DNA from: Paralvinella palmiformis
Lineage: Eukaryota; Annelida; Polychaeta; Terebellida; Alvinellidae
Direction: 5' to 3'
Length of the DNA: 64,000 bases
Assembly: GCA_025642065.1 (NCBI GenBank)
Contig: JAODUP010000041.1
Span: 662,501-726,500, forward strand
Of the stretch, positions 46,769 to 58,679 are shown one piece after another (within the stretch, counting starts at the first letter, position 1; every line of letters begins with the position of its first letter). Both the position numbers and the translations under genes were made by a program. The notes under the pieces are model-generated. The model was not told the origin of the DNA. It ran no database searches and worked only from the letters and a program-made list of their open reading frames with translations.

Positions 46769-46990
46769 TCAAAATAATAATAATAATAATATATTTAATA
46801 AAGCGCCCTTACTAGCAGGTGCCATTCAAAGGCCGGGTACAGTGATATCCCAAATAATATGTTGGTAAAAGTTCAATAAGAAATTTTAGAACAGATTTAA
46901 ACTTTTCAAGAGAGCGTGCATTTCTAATCCCCACCAACAACATGTTCCATAAAAGATACACTAAACACAGAATTATGACCCAGGTACCTG
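46769..46990. repeat. Dispersed repeat with (AAT)n head, copy 2
   Basis: (AAT)n is followed by ATATTTAATAAAGCGCCCTT, then ACTAGCAGGTGCCATTCAAAG and GCCGGGTAC, paralleling 22141-22222. This copy extends further right, at least to about 46990. Confidence 0.7.
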
Positions 46991-47133
46991 CAATAGTATC
47001 TGACCAAATTATATTGATAACTTTCCGTCATTACTCATCTGTATAATTAAAAGTGTTGTTCATGACAGAATCCCTTTATTTATTATCTATTTTTAATGTG
47101 CAGTATTTCAAAATTTGAAATTACTTATATTTT

Positions 47134-47157
47134 TTATTATTATTATTATTATTATTA

Positions 47158-47191
<34 letters not shown>
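47134..47191. repeat. (ATT)n-(AGT)n microsatellite
   Basis: About nine ATT then about ten AGT units. Confidence 0.97.
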
Positions 47192-47193
<2 letters not shown>

Positions 47194-47259
47194 GCTTAAG
47201 TAGGCAGACCGATCTATAGTAGTGGTATTAACTATTAAAGTATAATTGAGTTATGTACA

Positions 47260-47310
47260 CGTGTGTGTGTGTGTGTTGTGTGTTGTGTGTGTGTGTGTGT
47301 GTGTGTGTTG
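47260..47310. repeat. (GT)n with TTG interruptions
   Basis: GT runs separated by GTTGTG twice. Confidence 0.95.
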
Positions 47311-48300
47311 TCATATAGACAGATTGATAACTATATAGATAGGCAGACAAATAGATTGATAGATAAATGTTGTTCCAAAATTAGATTAGCCGAGTCACCA
47401 AATCTAGTGATCTATTTTGCCTCCTGCACCCCCCCCAAACACGTGATCCAGGTCTGGAATTGGGGTTATATAATGGAACATTCTGTAATGAAAAAAAAAC
47501 CTCCTTTGAGAGCTTCCAATATCTGATTATCCATAATATTTCTGATATTTGCTTTTATCTATCATTATCTATGATGTCTGGTACTTATCTGAACATCTCT
47601 TAATCATCCTTATGCTCCTTTATATTATATGAAAACAAATATTTAAGTTTCCCCAAATTAATGAATCCAATGTTAAAGGGCAAAGAAAATATTAACAGAA
47701 GGAAGCCAAGGTTAGATCGCTGATTGTATGGAGATTTCCCAAGAAATCATTGATTACTGTAGATTTAGTCTGTAGATTCTATGAATTGATATCATCGTCT
47801 GCCGATGTCACAATTTGTTTTATCCGAGTTTAATTGACACCTGTCCGATGCCCATCAGTTGGGACCTGTTGGCATTGTTTTAAGTGTGTATATATTCTAT
47901 ACTGAAGACAACACTGGAGACGGCACTAGGTGTTGGAATTAACATAGAGCGAAGTATCAAAAAGCTACCATCTAATGATAGATTCTCTTTCAAAGAAAAA
48001 TAAGTCCAATATATGATCTATTAGTAAAAAGCTGAATACGGGAATTTTGTTTCTACTTCTATTTTCGGTATACAACATTCTGAAAGGTATTATGGATGAA
48101 ATAAAGTGGAAAGCTCGTGTACCACCAGATGTCACCACATATTGACCTTCATATTTAGGATTTTAGTATAGGCCATAATAAACCACAAGTATCTAAAAAT
48201 GGTTAAATTCATTGGATTTTGACGACATCTAATCTATGCTTTTATCGTGCACTTTATTCGTTTCATCTAAATATCCAGAATCATATCTAAAGTTAGAGAA
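47311..48300. other. Unique AT-rich non-coding DNA
   Basis: No gene recognised. Contains GATAGATAG words at 47330-47360. Confidence 0.4.
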
Positions 48301-49100
48301 TGATCGTATCCATGTATTTCTCTCTGGTATTTTGACTATGACTGTGGCGGATGGTTTCACTGATATATCTCAATGCATCTTACATCACGTCCGTAATTTC
48401 CTGCCGTAGGGATTTGACCTTGAATGGATGGATTGATCGCTTTTGTTCGGGAATCATGTTTCGTTCGCCATGCCGGAAGCCATACAAAGTTATTAAACTT
48501 CTCCCGTTAGGTGACGCATCTAATCATGCTTGTTAATTGAATCAAATGGCGGAACATCATATTTTATGGCGAATAACCTAATAAAAAACCCAGTCATTTC
48601 TCATCATGATGTGATCTATCTAGGACTATTTCTCGACACTGGTGCCAATGGTAGAAACCATCAGCCATTCGACGCGACATCACGTTGATGAACAAAGCTC
48701 AAAGAGAACCGGAGATTAAAAAAACACACGCAAAAATTAAACAAAAAGCCCTGGCTCTTGATAGACATCCAAAGTAATCAAGTGTATCATTTGGACAGAC
48801 AATTTGTTTTGATGGAAATGACTTTGTCGCATGTCACCATTTTTGCAGACTGCGTGCATCACATTTCAGTGGAATGTGTTCCTTTTACAGAAATCATTGA
48901 AGAATCCGATTGTCCTTCCCTGTTGTTCACGTTGTTGAGTCTTGGTATCTAAGCCGTTGGCATCCAGAAGTGTGGCCTTTGTTGACTCTACTTGAAGTTA
49001 ACTAGATTTAACCTAAAATGTAATCTGACCTAAACCATTCTGGATTCTGTCAACGGGATAACTGGTCGACCTTCTGGCCTTGTCACGGTGAACAATCACC
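48301..49100. promoter_or_regulatory. Candidate conserved non-coding block
   Basis: Repeat-free and compositionally balanced, with a TTAATTG homeodomain-type site near 48533 and short open frames of about 60 codons that carry no motif. Regulatory function is only inferred. Confidence 0.22.
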
Positions 49101-49114
49101 TGTCCACCTTTGGC

Positions 49115-49195
49115 AGATGTGTTTCATTGGATTTTGTTTTGTTACTGGGGATGTTGTTTTGTTACTGGGGATTTTGTTTTGTTACTGTGGATAGA
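49115..49195. repeat. 24-bp tandem, about three copies
   Basis: GTTACTGGGGATTTTGTTTT-type units repeated near 49141, 49165 and 49181, with a T/G-rich lead. Confidence 0.85.
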
Positions 49196-50884
49196 AAATC
49201 GTTCTCTTGGACTTTTAGTGAGACTGTGCCACATAACGTAAGAATTTCGTTATGGATCTAGAAGCGAAATGAATAAAAAACAATTCTCGTATCTCTGATG
49301 AAGAAATATTTAGATAATAGCAACTTATGAATGCAACTTTGAACTCAGGCTGTTGTTGTTCCGACATATATCTTTAAACTCCCTCTAAATGGACTTTGAT
49401 TAATGGATTATGTGGTTTAATGTCTGCACTAATTCTAAACGCAGAGAAATTTATTTTCCTTATTCGTTCATGTAAATAAATAAGCTTCTGTGATATTTCA
49501 ATCATTACAAATACATTACTAATTTAAATCTGTAAGTTCACGATGGTCTAGTAATGGAGTCGTGCTCTATTGGAATAAACGTCTTACACCAAACCCACCA
49601 ACATATTGCTAACCATTTCTGTAATCTGCCTTGATTGGATATACTGAAAAACTCTGTATGTCTTTAAATATTGGATACAAACATTATACTGCCAAGTGAG
49701 GTGATTATTGTGTAATAATGTACAATTTCAGAAACCAGTTGGGCGTCAAAATAAGAAGAGAACATACTTAGTCCTAACCAATCTATAAATATCCTTTTCC
49801 GTAACAAATTTATAAGCATCCTTATCCCATGAACACTAAGGTTCGTTAGAGCTCATTAAACTATAACATAAGTAGCATTGTTCTAAACCTAGTTATACGG
49901 AACATTATCTCCCTCTTCAAATAAAATATAAGGATTCTTATTACTGACCAAAATATAAGGATCTTTAGTTTTTAGCAAACTATAAGGACCCTTTGAACAT
50001 TCGTACTCGGCCATAAACGTATATAAATAGAAACTACTAGGTTTTTTCTTTTGATTATCCTTCCGTACCAAGAGCTTTTATAACATTAAACTGGAGACTA
50101 ACTTTAAGATTATAAGACACACAAGATGACATTTGTACTGGAAGATTTATCCCTATCATATTTCTCCTGATTTAACTTAAATGAAGTTAGTTCAGAATGT
50201 ATGGTTTATAATTATATATCTCCGAACCCAAATGATCTCCAGTTCGAGATCATGTCGTTATGTCTCGTGGAGAATCGAAACATCGGCCAAAAAAGTAAAA
50301 ACATATTAGAGAAACGCGCCGGGATTCCTCGCCAAGATGACTCAGGAGATTATTGAGCTGGATCTGTAATAAGGCGGTTATGATAACTGAGAAGAATTGA
50401 TTCCTTTCGAAGATTTGCCGATAAATGGCTCTCGGAGATTGAGGCTAGTTTTATCAGTCGACTTCAGACCTAATGTGGCATAACTCATCCGACTGAAGTC
50501 AACAAAATAAACAATACTTCACGGATGCCACTTCATGATAGACGAGTCTTCCATTGGTTTAATCCATTGAACACAAACAAAAAAGGACAAAAGTCCTTCC
50601 AGTTTCATGTTATAATATAAAAGGATACGTCTCTGTTTACAAACCGTTGACGCGGAATGACAGAATCCTTACAACATTCCTTATTCTACAATAAATCCAT
50701 TAAGATGACTAACAACAAGGTAATAATAGCAAAAGGCGAAGAATTATTGAGAAAGTTAACAGTTAATCGATTTTCCTATTTAATTATATTCTTCAATCTT
50801 AAACTGATCTGAATTTAACTGAATTTTAATTATTATTTTCAAGGACATAAACATGCAAAAATGCAACATTCTGTTTATTTATAT
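49196..50884. other. Unique non-coding DNA with an enhancer-like part (50,230-50,520)
   Basis: A loose tandem of ACTATAAG/AAATATAAGGAT-like words at about 49770-50000 resembles a decayed 30-40-bp repeat. 50,230-50,520 is complex and balanced (CGCGCCGGGATTCCTCGCCA and ATTGAGCTGGATC). No gene recognised. Confidence 0.35.
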
Positions 50885-50985
50885 AATTTCGCAAAATCCC
50901 TAAAACTTTCAGGGGATTCGTGAAATCACTATATATAGATATGGCAGTTTTCGGACACTTAACACGTAATTATAACCACAAAGTC

Positions 50986-51141
50986 TCCGTGCTCTAGTGC
51001 AGATCACTACCACCGTGTTCGAATCCCGGCGTGGACATATCTGAAGGTTGTTTCATCTTTCACATCGTCTCATTACCTTTGGAGGTCGCTTGGCACATTT
51101 AGCCTACCCATGTGCAAAAAAGTGGCCGTAAAACATAAATC
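50986..51141 (+). repeat. tRNA-derived SINE nested in the TIR element
   Basis: CTCCGTGCTCTAGTGCAGAT (A-box region), GTGTTCGAATCCCGG (B-box), GTTTCATCTTTCAC, ACCTTTGGAGGTCGC and AAAGTGGCCGTAAAACATAA. It is flanked by near-identical ATAACCACAAA (50972-50982) and ATAATCACAAA (51142-51152), a probable target-site duplication with one change. Confidence 0.85.
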
Positions 51142-51289
51142 ATAATCACAAAATTTTATGTTTTCATATTAGAAAAGTAGAATCCATTTCAAAACATTTA
51201 TCCAACTTTAAGCTTCCCATAAACGTGCATTTCGTTCTTAATTATATATTCTGTGCCACCATAAATTTTCTGAAAGTGAAGCATGGGTC

Positions 51290-51350
51290 ACCAGGCAGAA
51301 TTTGGATACTTCCGGCAGAATTCGGACACTTCCGGCAGAATTCGGAGACT
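51290..51350. repeat. 18-19-bp tandem of the element end motif
   Basis: CTTCCGGCAGAATTCGGACA repeated about three times. It is the same motif as in the flanking inverted ends. Confidence 0.85.
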
Positions 51351-52322
51351 TTAGTATTTTTTTAATAAATTGCAAATTCGAGAAAACAACCAGAGGAACT
51401 ATTAATAAATGTCATATATTATTTAAATAAAATAAAAGAACATTAAGTCCCCACAACTAGAATGACACTAATCACAATCTGGTACTGGTATTTTTCTGAT
51501 GATAGTTTTCTGATGATAGTCTTTTGAATATAATAACGTGAATTTGTTAATTATCAAATAATATCTCTATTCAACTTTATTGTTTTTATTGTAAAGCTTA
51601 TATTTCAATTTAGTGTAGTATTCGAAAACTGAAAGGTACGTTTAATTCGCATTGCAGTATTCGGACACCTTCACCGAATCATATTGCGTTTGAGATTATA
51701 TTCAAAATGGCAGCATTTGAATAAATCGTATTTTAGTCAATGCGTTTTGGCCACAAACACACGAAATAAGACAAACAAGAGACTGCGAGATGGTTTAAAT
51801 AAAGCCTTTCTTCTTAATACTAGCGTGTAAGAGCAAGAAACGTCTCTTACGCTGAACAATGGAGGAGTAATTGAAAATGTTTTATACCTTAACGGAGTGT
51901 TACACGAAACAATTTATAATTTTCGCGGCAAGAGGAGAGTCGTGTGTGTTGAACGTCATTACTTTACGTGACTATGTCATTGATTTGTGTGTGTGTGTGC
52001 CTAAAACGAATTTGTAACGAAGTGTCCAAATTCTGGCAGTGTCCGAAAATACCGGTGTCCACAACACGGTGATTTCACGAATTTCCCAGAGATTTCGTGA
52101 AATACCTCGTTTCACAATATTACTCTAACATATATAACATTTTCGCAGTCAGATACGAAAAGTAACAACATCACTTTATTCGTCTCGCCACTGGTCTATT
52201 CAAAACGAATATCCATTTAATTAATTATAACAATTGTTATGTAAAATGATAGTTGTAAATGTTTATGTCAAATGTCTCCAATTATATTTTCATCTGCGCT
52301 ATTTCCGTATCTTTATTCTAGG

Positions 52323-52324
<2 letters not shown>

Positions 52325-52367
<43 letters not shown>
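52325..52367. repeat. (AT)n microsatellite
   Basis: Uninterrupted AT tract. Confidence 0.97.
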
Positions 52368-52370
<3 letters not shown>

Positions 52371-53316
52371 GATGTCCACCAGATGTAAAGCACTATGTAT
52401 GTATAAATATTATATAGAAGAAATCAAAACAAAAGTACCTTTCTTCTCTAGAGTATATTATGGACTTGTATATAATGTTTATATTTCATTAATCTCGAAC
52501 ATGTCTGGCAATGAACACATTTATTCCTGAACATATCTAGCACCAATAACGTGTTATACTCGTGTAAGCTCTCAGACACTATCTGTGGCACTGTTATTCT
52601 AGTTTCAGGTGAATATGATTAAATGACAAAGAAGCATTCTGGTAAATATTTAACCATTTGGCTCAGTCACAATAAACAACGTGGACTGATTGAATGGCAC
52701 AAAGTTATATTAACACCATATGTTCCATTCTCGGTGGCTCGTCGGCATTACCAAAACATTAAAGAAGGATAGTTTACTATTGAAATAACCCAGCCCCGAA
52801 CTTGGCCTGCTGGAGAGAGATATGGCCAGATTTACTTCAATATGAATAAACTTCAGGAAGCCTTGTTTAAATCGTTTGTATACATTCTGGTTAGAGATAT
52901 CCGTGTACCATCTTATACATTTAGGGGACCCGGTTCGTACTGAATCAAGAATGTTGTTTGGAATAGTTTTTGAGTATATTTTCGCTGGCGTATAATCACA
53001 AAGTATTCCAATGTTTTAAGAAAACAACGATTATTTACATGTAGATACGTTAGGAACAACCTCCCAGGTGTGTGGTCCTTGCTTCCAGTACTTATTTATT
53101 GTCTCCGTGTGTTTATGATAGACATCCTTCAGCGTGACCTCTAACAGGTTGTCATCTTCTACAAGTGTTTATTTTATTGACAGTTAGCCGGCTGGAAAAT
53201 ATATAATAAGTTAATAGTAGTTGAATCTTATTTTGAAAGGTGTTAGTTGTTATTGCTGATTCACTACGGATATATATATTATATATTCTTTAAACAAATA
53301 TAAAACTAAATCTATC
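52368..53316. other. Unique non-coding DNA
   Basis: No gene recognised. Confidence 0.4.
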
Positions 53317-53343
53317 ATATATATATATATATATATATATATA

Positions 53344-53380
<37 letters not shown>

Positions 53381-53416
53381 GACTCACACACACAAACACA
53401 CCGAGAGAGAGAGAGA
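53317..53416. repeat. (AT)n-(GA)n-(CA)n-(GA)n compound microsatellite
   Basis: AT passes into GA via TATAAGAG, then CACACACAAACACACC and GA again. Confidence 0.96.
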
Positions 53417-54514
53417 ATGTTAATTTTGTCTGCTTATCTGTCTCTAGAATGAATCATCTTTCATGCAAGATATAGTTACCCCCTCCTTGATATCAACCAA
53501 TCCCATTCTCACCGGATGCGTAAGCTAAATAAACATATAAATTTCGGAGTGAAATCCAGATGTTTTGAAAAAAGTTCCCATCGTGCTTGTTGCGGTTAAA
53601 GCACAGACACCTCTGGATTCAGAATAATGCCACTGTGACCTGTCGTAACGCGCAACACCAGACACTAATCTGTATAGACAGATGTATTGTGTCATCATCA
53701 TCAACATCAAAAGATTGGTTGGCTTAAACCAAGAAAAATAGACTCCTTAATTACAATCCTACACAGTAGTGTCATGGTAATATCGCTGTCAGCATCAGGT
53801 GCTTCACACTTCAATCACTTTGTCTCTCTCTACCTGGCTTCAGGTTACTTCAGTGAGATATTAATAGCACCACACACACACACACACACACAGAGAGAGA
53901 GGGGGGGGGATGTCTTACTAGGATCAGAGTAAATCAATTTGCGTATATTACGTGGACCAATGATAATTGTTAGCCTTTGGTGTCCTAGTTATTGATGTCT
54001 GATTCATACATTATTTCTTCTAAGAGACTAGTCTTGTTCCATAAACACAGGCTGATCTTTAACGTTGGATTCGATTTCCATAAATAAGTTGATAGGAGTA
54101 TTACAGGTACCACATTTCAGTGTTTATAAGAGTATCACACTCTTAATGTAGACTAGGGGTTTAGACAGTTGTTACTGATATGATAGTACAAATCAGTTTA
54201 AGATAGTACACATAAAACTGTCCTGGAAATCACTGAATGTTTGATTGAATGTTTGATCGGCTATGATAAAGAGACGTCACATCATATCAATAATATGAAG
54301 CTTCATCTTAAAGTTATCTGCTATAAATCTCAGATATATACCAATACCTTCAGATAAATTATCATTTGATGTTAAGATAACACGATTATATTATTCACTC
54401 ACCTCAAGGTCAAACGTGTTAAGTGGCTGGGTGACTATTTGTTTACCCTCCACACCTTGAAAATATGGCCCACGGGCTACCATCTAAAGAAACATCCCTA
54501 AAACACAGATATAT
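53417..54514. other. Unique non-coding DNA with a short CA/GA/G cluster
   Basis: (CA)n(GA)n and a G-run at 53872-53909. No gene recognised. Confidence 0.4.
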
Positions 54515-54580
54515 ATGAGACTCAACCCCAGACTCGAGGGTTTGTAAGGCAATGGTGTTCCCTACCCATTGCGCCATTGG
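54515..54580 (-). repeat. tRNA-like SINE head
   Basis: The minus strand reads CAATGGCGCAATGGGTAGGG (A-box) and CTGGGGTTGAGTCTC (B-box) at tRNA-like spacing. Confidence 0.6.
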
Positions 54581-56427
54581 ATCACCCTAAATAGCGTAAC
54601 AGTAGTGAACTAGTACCCGAATCCTGCTGACTGATGTATGCCCATGTGGAAGTTGTGTTATTGATAAATTGACACATCAACACATCACATGCAATTATGG
54701 ATAAATGCCAGAAAGACGTACGGAGAATTTCAGTTTTATGTATTATTAACTCATTTGGACACCTTTGTCTACAGGACATTCCAGGTATATGTTATAAATG
54801 TCAGTAGAACTATTAATAAAACTAATCACAAAACCATTATGGTCATCCATCAACGTGTTTACATCCTGGGTAGCATGTCAGGTATTTCTTCATCTGAGCC
54901 AGGTACGACATATAAACACAATATTCCTACAGCTCAAAGCCCAACCCTCTATTGATGATGGTCACACACTGTTACAGCTTCTAGATTTCTTCACCGATCA
55001 GTGGGAGGTCACCCGGTCAGTAACATACCACAGTGACCTCACCAACTCCTCATTCCCCATCCTGGTGTGATCGCCTGTTCAGTGTGTAATATATCACATC
55101 TTACTATCATTAATACAGGTTAGTTATTTATGCTATTCCGGATGTAAAATAGTTTCTGAAGAGGAGAGTTGTGGGGGGTGGGCTCTTATTGATAATCACA
55201 TCAGCCTTGATACGTTTTTCTATCAGTAACCTTTTTTCTTTACATTTTCTAACCAAACAAGATTTTTATCATTTTAATTACAGTCTAGACGTTTTATAAA
55301 CACCAATTATTACAATTATTGTAAAACAACACATGGAACCATATGAGTCTGTGGGCGGGGGGCGGGAGGGGGGGAGTGAATCCCATATTCTGATATAAGT
55401 TTGGATAAGATTGTGCTCTTATGCAAATTGTGTTCATCGCCAAACATATCAATAGAAAAGCAATCAGATTTAAGCTAATTTATGTTAGTTCTTGCTAATT
55501 ACTTTCAAATTGTAACCTATCCTTTTATTAAGATAATGATAAGCTGATGACTCGCATACACTCGCGCACACACAAGAATTCACAATTTCTTTGTGACTAC
55601 CATAGTCCAGTTTGTTAGTCTATGTCTATCTAAGGTGTTGACATGTTTACGGCTGCCTGAGGCCGATGTTTTGACATCTCTCTTGGCTATAATATTCTGA
55701 ACTTGACTATCGTGCTGTAGTAGCTGTACAGGCTGTACAGCTTACACTGCATATCAACGGTGTGACTTAACTTATCCCAGCCACCACACAGCCGTCATGG
55801 CAAAAATAACAATTACTGATAACCACTGGGACTTGTCCATCATCACCTGCATGCAGGTGGGCAGGCAAAGGAACAGGTGGGGGACCCATGTACCCAAACC
55901 ACCACCTCCTACACCCCCCCCCCACACACACTAATTAATGCCTCAACTGTTTAGTGTTAAAAGGCTGAAGACAAGCCTGTCCCTAGGCCGTCAAATACCG
56001 TATACCTTAACGAGTGACAGTATTACAACAAGTTGGTGATCATAAAACTGTCTGGATGCTGGATGCCGAGTGATCGTATCCAGATTGCAAAAAGGGTTAC
56101 TCAGCTGCTATATCTATGGTACTAACCATTACTGCACACCGCTGGACTATCTCTATCCGACCATGGAACAGTTGAGGTCAAGAGAATATCTCCTGGATTA
56201 TAGGGACTACTCTGATCTCAATGGGTTAGGTAGGCTCACCTGGATCAGATCCGGAAGAAGTTAATTGGTCTGTCTGGATGTTTCTGGTAATATTGGCTCT
56301 TACACATAGTGTTACTATAGGGAAATACAGTGACTGAGATAATAGCTTGTTTATTTTGCTCATCTTCATTTATTTTTGTGTCTGTTATAAAACGATTGAA
56401 AGGGCACTGGCATGTGTCCATATTTTC

Positions 56428-56430
<3 letters not shown>
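54581..56430. other. Unique non-coding DNA
   Basis: Frames of 60-90 codons at 54689-55070 and 56070-56264 have no recognised domain. G-rich near 55355-55375 and C-run near 55914. Contains the 21-bp palindrome at 55722. Confidence 0.4.
55722..55742. repeat. Perfect 10-bp-arm palindrome around one G
   Basis: AGCTGTACAG-G-CTGTACAGCT, fully self-complementary apart from the central base. Confidence 0.9.

Positions 56431-56471
<41 letters not shown>
56431..56471. repeat. (AT)n microsatellite
   Basis: Uninterrupted AT tract. Confidence 0.97.
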
Positions 56472-56474
<3 letters not shown>

Positions 56475-56984
56475 ACGCTAACATATATTTAGGGGTCGTT
56501 TATGAAGAATTACTATTGAGAGACCCGGCGTAACTGTTAAACTACATACCAAGTATAATACATATCTAGTTCTTTATGTTTCACTTGTAAATAATGTGAT
56601 AATAAAATAACACGTTAACAATATCTGCCTAACAAAACAAAGATTTATCAACTTTTATCATATCTAGCAATCATCCTTTTCGGCTTTTTCCATACCCCCC
56701 ACCCCCTCCTCCCTTAATATATATTCAGTCTCTATGTGAAGTTTTTAATATCTGATTAAGATATATTGGCATCGCTGTTCCTTGATTAGTAAATGACAGA
56801 AATTAGTTAACCTGACCGAGTAGAGATGATATGAGATATTTGTTGTCTAACCGAGAAACGATGTCTGTTTAAATGAGGAATGTCTTCAGCTGATGAACAC
56901 TGTAAGGCTTAGGTAATGCCCGGTTACGTAACAGTTTGATCTCCAGTCAGATGAGGGATGAGGTCAGTCTCTCGCTGTAACCCA
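56472..56984. other. Unique non-coding DNA
   Basis: No gene recognised. C-rich at about 56695-56712. Confidence 0.35.
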
Positions 56985-57233
56985 TCAGGCATTTGTCGCT
57001 GAGTGAACACCTTCTGCCGCACACCAGATCCACTCAGCCCAGGTAAACTGACATAAGATGCAAGAAGATGAACCAACTCTGACAGCGTGAACTGAAACCA
57101 GATGCTGAAAACGCCTCTGAAGTTTAGAGTCACCTTCGCAAATGTCATCTAGTCGCTGTAGTTGGCGCGCTGTGGGTGGTACAACAGCTCTACCTGTGTA
57201 CTCGTCGAGATTATTGCTGTCAGAGTTAATTGG
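56985..57233 (-). CDS. Doubtful coding relic in a GC-balanced island
   Basis: An 82-codon minus-strand frame with a protein-like start, ..LDEYTGRAVVPPTARQ.. then LQRLDDICEGDSKLQRRF, amphipathic and helix-compatible. It becomes less convincing after VRVG. A second frame on the same strand (56924-57148) overlaps it. The island is clearly richer in G and C than its flanks. No family recognised and no ATG at the start. It may be a transposon-derived relic. Confidence 0.13.
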   Translation of the reverse strand, partial: PINSDSNNLDEYTGRAVVPPTARQLQRLDDICEGDSKLQRRFQHLVSVHAVRVGSSSCILCQFTWAEWIWCAAEGVHSATNA

Positions 57234-58679
57234 TTAATTGTTCGTCAGAGAGGAAAGAAACATATTATTAAATAGCTGTTATTTGTAACAACCAAAGCAG
57301 GACACCTATGGATCGAGTTGTAAAGATAATAATTAAACTCACACCTATGACTGTCATGTCAAGGTGATCATCTTATTATATATCAATCCTTTCATCTGTA
57401 TATAGTCATTGTTCGTCAACTATAACAAACAGCTGTTGACATATTCTACTTAGAATCAGATTTATAGTCACCCTCTAGCCGAAAAATATCACGATGCAAT
57501 TATATTTGACAATTTCCATTAGATTAGACCATCACTTGTTTTCTGTTAGACTTTTTCATTTTTCTGTTTCTAATTTAAAAAAAAAGGAAGCTGGTTAAAG
57601 AATACCAGATCATATCATCCTCGGATAACACCATCTTCTGTTCATATCATCAAGCAATTTATATTCACGATCAAAATGAAAGATCAGTCTGAATAATCAG
57701 TCACGTAAGAAGTGAAACAGGTGATTTAATTTCTTCCAGGTGAATAATGACGTTCATTTATTGAATAATAAATATTTCTGCTAATTTAATTTTTAAACAT
57801 AATATTTAATACAGTAATATCTGTCTTATGAGACTGCCACTGTTTGGAACATATCATTTTTGTCTATATCTGCCGGATGTTTCATCCATCAGTAAAACCC
57901 TTTAATCTGAACATTTCGCATGGGAGTATCCCACTGATGATACGTCCTTGGTGGGAAAGTAATTAGTCTACTCTCCTCAATAAATACAGGTGATTAACTG
58001 ATGCAGTTCGTGTGTTGGTGATCAAAGATGGCAAAGATGCCTGACAATAGAAAGGTGTGCTAGATTAAATCAGGTGGTTATCAGAACAGGTTTCATTGTA
58101 TTAAGATTTCTGTTTGTGGTATGCAGCTTTGAAAAGTGCCCATTGGCCAGTACATATTAGATGCTCTAAGTACTTAAACAAACAATTACTGACTATTCTT
58201 TGACCTTATTTTCCTAAATGTCTTCATCTCAGTATAATAAACGTATGTTCTGATGACTTCTTAAGCACCACCTATATTACACTTTGTTATTATATTCTAC
58301 ATGATAGTCATGGAGTAGATTTATAATAGATAGGATAAAAGGTGGTGAGTGCGGTGGTGGGGGGGGGGGGTTAGTTCACGGATGATGCATGCAATTCAGT
58401 GTACCCCATTGTTGAGGAGTTGGCTATATACCTCCCCCATCATTCCCAGTATCTGCGTCCAGGAATTAAAACATTATGAAACAGTAATCTCCTACCTCAA
58501 ATATAGGCATGTCTATTTACTGTAGATTTGTGAAATTATTAATTTCTTTTAATCAGTCTTCCGAAATTACTTCATTTTCCACATTTTCATACTGCTTAAT
58601 TTGAGAGCATTTTAATGACACTTATGTACAGATCACTGCTCAAATGGTGAAAATAGGATTCAAATTCCAGGAAAAAAGC
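57234..58679. other. Unique AT-rich non-coding DNA
   Basis: A 10-base or longer G-run near 58360. No gene recognised. Confidence 0.4.

Larger units (their letters stand above)
50885..52103. mobile_element. About 1.2-kb TIR element, non-autonomous
   Basis: The left end carries ATTTCGCAAAATCCC.., TTCGTGAAATCAC (50917-50929) and TTTTCGGACACT (50948-50959). The complement of the right end carries ATTTCACGAAATCTC.., TTCGTGAAATCAC (complement of 52070-52082) and TTTTCGGACACTGCCAG (complement of about 52032-52048). The order is the same at both ends over roughly 75 bp. GTGTCCGAAT-type words recur inside, including three tandem copies at 51290-51350. No transposase frame remains. The GTGTCCGAA-type ends recall pogo/Tc-related elements, but the superfamily is not established. 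Confidence 0.6.
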
